From contig NZ_JACXWX010000029.1 in assembly GCF_014764505.1 (NCBI RefSeq), positions 1 through 62,519 on the forward strand: 62,519 nucleotides of DNA, read 5' to 3'. Below the pieces are notes generated by a model. The model was not told the origin of the DNA, did not search any database, and saw nothing but the letters and a program-made list of their open reading frames with translations. This document shows, piece after piece, positions 60,772 through 62,519 of the stretch. The stretch comes from Phormidium tenue FACHB-886 (lineage in GTDB: Bacteria; Cyanobacteriota; Cyanobacteriia; Elainellales; Elainellaceae). Position 1 is the first letter of the stretch. Each line of letters starts with the position of its first letter. The position numbers and the translations under genes are program-made.

Positions 60772-62355
60772 CTAACCGACAATATTCCCGGTCGCTTTGG
60801 ATTTTTTCATCAGCAGCAGGGCAGTACCGCTGATCAGAACTAACAGCCCTAACAAGTGATAACAATCATCGATTGCCATCACGGTTGCCTGTTGCTGTAC
60901 AGCTTGGGCGATCGCTACAGTAGCTTGTTGAGTTGCAGTTGTGGCATCAGCTCCTTTACTAACGAAGTACTGGGTCATTTCCTGGAGCCGCTGCTGAGTT
61001 GTTTCATTGTAGAGGCTGACGTCGCCCCGCAGGCGATCATAATGGAATTCAGTACGATGTTGGATCAACGTTGCAAAGATTGCATCTGCAAAGGAACCCC
61101 CTAGGTAACGTACTTGGTTAAACAGCGCACTGGCATCATCTAATTGCTCTCCTTGAATTCCAGCCGTTGCTAGAGCAGATAGGGGAATCGTAATTAAACT
61201 TTGTCCGATGCCTTGAATAAATTCTGGCAGCATTAACTGAGGTGTACCCGTCTGAGTACTCAGATGGGAATTCATGAAATTACTGACTGCATAGATCGCA
61301 CATCCTACAGCAACGACCACCCGTGAATCAACTTTTGCTTGAATGATAGGCAGAAACGGCATCACCACCACTGCACCAAATCCAACCCACATGAGAGTCA
61401 GCCCAACTTGATAGGGAGTGTAGTGTTGTACGGAGTCTAGGTAAATCGGCATCACATATAAAGCGCCAAAGATACCGCATCCGGCAACAAAACTAATGAG
61501 ACTGGAAAGTGCCAAATTTCGGCGCTGCATCAAGCGTAGATTAATGAAGGGATGCCTTCGGGTCAATTCGATTGCCAAAAATAGAGACAGAGAAATAATT
61601 GCGATTCCTGTCGTTCGCACAATGAATGGTGAACTAAACCAGAGATTGCGGTTTCCTTCTTCCAACACTGTTTGTAAACAGGCTAATCCAACTGCCATCG
61701 CTAGTATGCCTGCCCAATCTCCCTGCTTCAGTCCGTTTAACTGCATCGGTTCATGTTCAATTAGAAAAAGACAGGTCGCCAGCATTAAAACACCGGGAAT
61801 CAGATTGATGTAAAAAATATATTGCCAGCTATAGTTGTAGGTTAACCAACCGCCCAATACTGGTCCCACTGCAGGTCCAGCGGTGACCGTTAACCCAAAG
61901 ATTGCCAGTCCGATCGTGTGTTTTGAAGGGGGCAGGTGATGTAGGACATATGCCATTGCAACAGGGACAAATGCCCCTGCAAAGAATCCCTGAAAAGCAC
62001 GAAAAGCGATCATCTCAACTAGCGTTGTGGCATTGGCACAGGCGACAGAAAAAATCAGAAATAGGACTGTACTAGCCGTCATGTACCAGCGCGTGGAGAA
62101 GATTCTGCCCAACCAGCCCGTTAACGGAATGACAACAATTTCACCAATTAGGTAAGCCGTAGCAATCCAGGAGCCTTGATCGAGAGTGGCAGATAATGCA
62201 CCCGTCATATCTTGTAGTGATGCATTCGTAGCAGTCACATCTAAGGCTGACATCAATGCGCCCAGATTCATTCCCAATACTGCCACCCAGGTTGATGCGG
62301 GAATCGTATCACTGGATTGTTTTACCTGTGGTTTGAGTGGTTTAGATCGTGCCAT
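60772..62355 (-). CDS. DHA2-type MFS efflux transporter (EmrB/QacA family)
   Basis: A 527-residue drug:H+ antiporter of the 14-helix class. Features are ALDVTATNASLQDM in helix 1 (family motif D1), QGSWIATAYLIGEIVVIPL, motif A GWLGRIFSTRW in loop 2-3, and motif C GPAVGPVLGGWLTY in helix 5. Fourteen hydrophobic segments can be counted. These pumps export drugs, dyes or the cell's own metabolites, often with an EmrA-type periplasmic adaptor, which may lie beyond the window edge. AAAGG precedes the ATG. The VOC gene follows. Confidence 0.9.
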   Translation of the reverse strand: MARSKPLKPQVKQSSDTIPASTWVAVLGMNLGALMSALDVTATNASLQDMTGALSATLDQGSWIATAYLIGEIVVIPLTGWLGRIFSTRWYMTASTVLFLIFSVACANATTLVEMIAFRAFQGFFAGAFVPVAMAYVLHHLPPSKHTIGLAIFGLTVTAGPAVGPVLGGWLTYNYSWQYIFYINLIPGVLMLATCLFLIEHEPMQLNGLKQGDWAGILAMAVGLACLQTVLEEGNRNLWFSSPFIVRTTGIAIISLSLFLAIELTRRHPFINLRLMQRRNLALSSLISFVAGCGIFGALYVMPIYLDSVQHYTPYQVGLTLMWVGFGAVVVMPFLPIIQAKVDSRVVVAVGCAIYAVSNFMNSHLSTQTGTPQLMLPEFIQGIGQSLITIPLSALATAGIQGEQLDDASALFNQVRYLGGSFADAIFATLIQHRTEFHYDRLRGDVSLYNETTQQRLQEMTQYFVSKGADATTATQQATVAIAQAVQQQATVMAIDDCYHLLGLLVLISGTALLLMKKSKATGNIVG

Positions 62356-62519
62356 GATGATGCCTTTTGTAGAGACTTAACTAGCCATTGCCGATGAGAA
62401 CACCGGAATGCGCTGCTTGACTGACAAAAGTATTGGAGCTTGAGACGAAAGCTAGGAGGGAAGCAGGGCTTGGTTTAAGCTGAAACGTTACCACACAAAT
62501 CGGCAAAACCAATGACACC

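Noticed and set aside
1-62519. tRNA or rRNA genes
   Set aside because: Scanned by eye for cloverleaf-type GTTCGA arms and rRNA signatures; nothing convincing. A covariance-model search would be decisive.

Overview
The window looks like chromosomal DNA of a cyanobacterium, probably a filamentous, non-picoplanktonic lineage. The palindrome GCGATCGC (HIP1) and its core CGATCG recur throughout. The gene content also fits: a haemagglutinin-type two-partner secretion exoprotein, a very large Ser/Thr-kinase/AAA/histidine-kinase hybrid, DUF3455 and pentapeptide proteins, and NRPS-like enzymes. Many decayed insertion-sequence fragments separate the gene blocks. I saw no rRNA or tRNA gene and no CRISPR array.

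Layout. (1) 0.8-4.4 kb, minus strand: a compact three-gene operon of a heme-oxygenase-like diiron protein, an enolase-superfamily enzyme and a GH3-type acyl-amido synthetase, which I read as an uncharacterised small-molecule pathway. (2) 4.5-8.4 kb: a mobile-element graveyard (IS6-like, IS200-like and ISKra4-like pieces, a CheB scrap, two hairpin elements) around a Crp/Fnr regulator and a NarL-type response regulator. (3) 8.4-18.2 kb, minus strand: a probable biosynthetic cluster in the order HPPD-like dioxygenase, catechol-type O-methyltransferase, E. coli-type TyrA, A-T-TE NRPS-like enzyme, two glycosyltransferases and a PAP2 phosphatase. (4) 19.4-20.9 kb: broken IS5 and AraC genes and an atypical SDR. 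(5) 21.1-30.1 kb: a membrane-anchored alpha/beta hydrolase, a stand-alone formyltransferase-A-T-TE enzyme, and a convergent exported pair of flavin amine oxidase and RidA-type deaminase. (6) 31-38 kb: DUF3455 protein, Na+/H+ antiporter, pentapeptide protein, hybrid histidine kinase and methyltransferase. (7) 38.2-39.5 kb: a frameshifted transposase. (8) 39.7-59.6 kb: an accessory island of small, often duplicated genes (two DsbA-like, two HTH-domain and two small exported proteins, NarL-type regulators) with an RclA-like flavoprotein, a TPS exoprotein, a broken cupin gene and the giant kinase with its response regulator. (9) 60-62.4 kb: a VOC protein and a DHA2-type efflux pump.

How the genes may work together. 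In block 3 TyrA would supply 4-hydroxyphenylpyruvate. The HPPD-like enzyme and O-methyltransferase could oxidise and methylate aromatic intermediates. The A-T-TE enzyme carries Ser where amino-acid-activating A domains have Asp, and Cys where thioesterases have Ser. It may therefore activate and join or release an aryl-pyruvate or other non-amino acid, and glycosyltransferases may decorate the product. In block 5 the formyltransferase-A-T-TE enzyme retains the amino-binding Asp, so it probably N-formylates a single amino acid. The exported oxidase/RidA pair should convert an amino acid through its imine to a keto acid outside the cytoplasm. These pathway statements are inference from domain content and gene order; no product is known to me.
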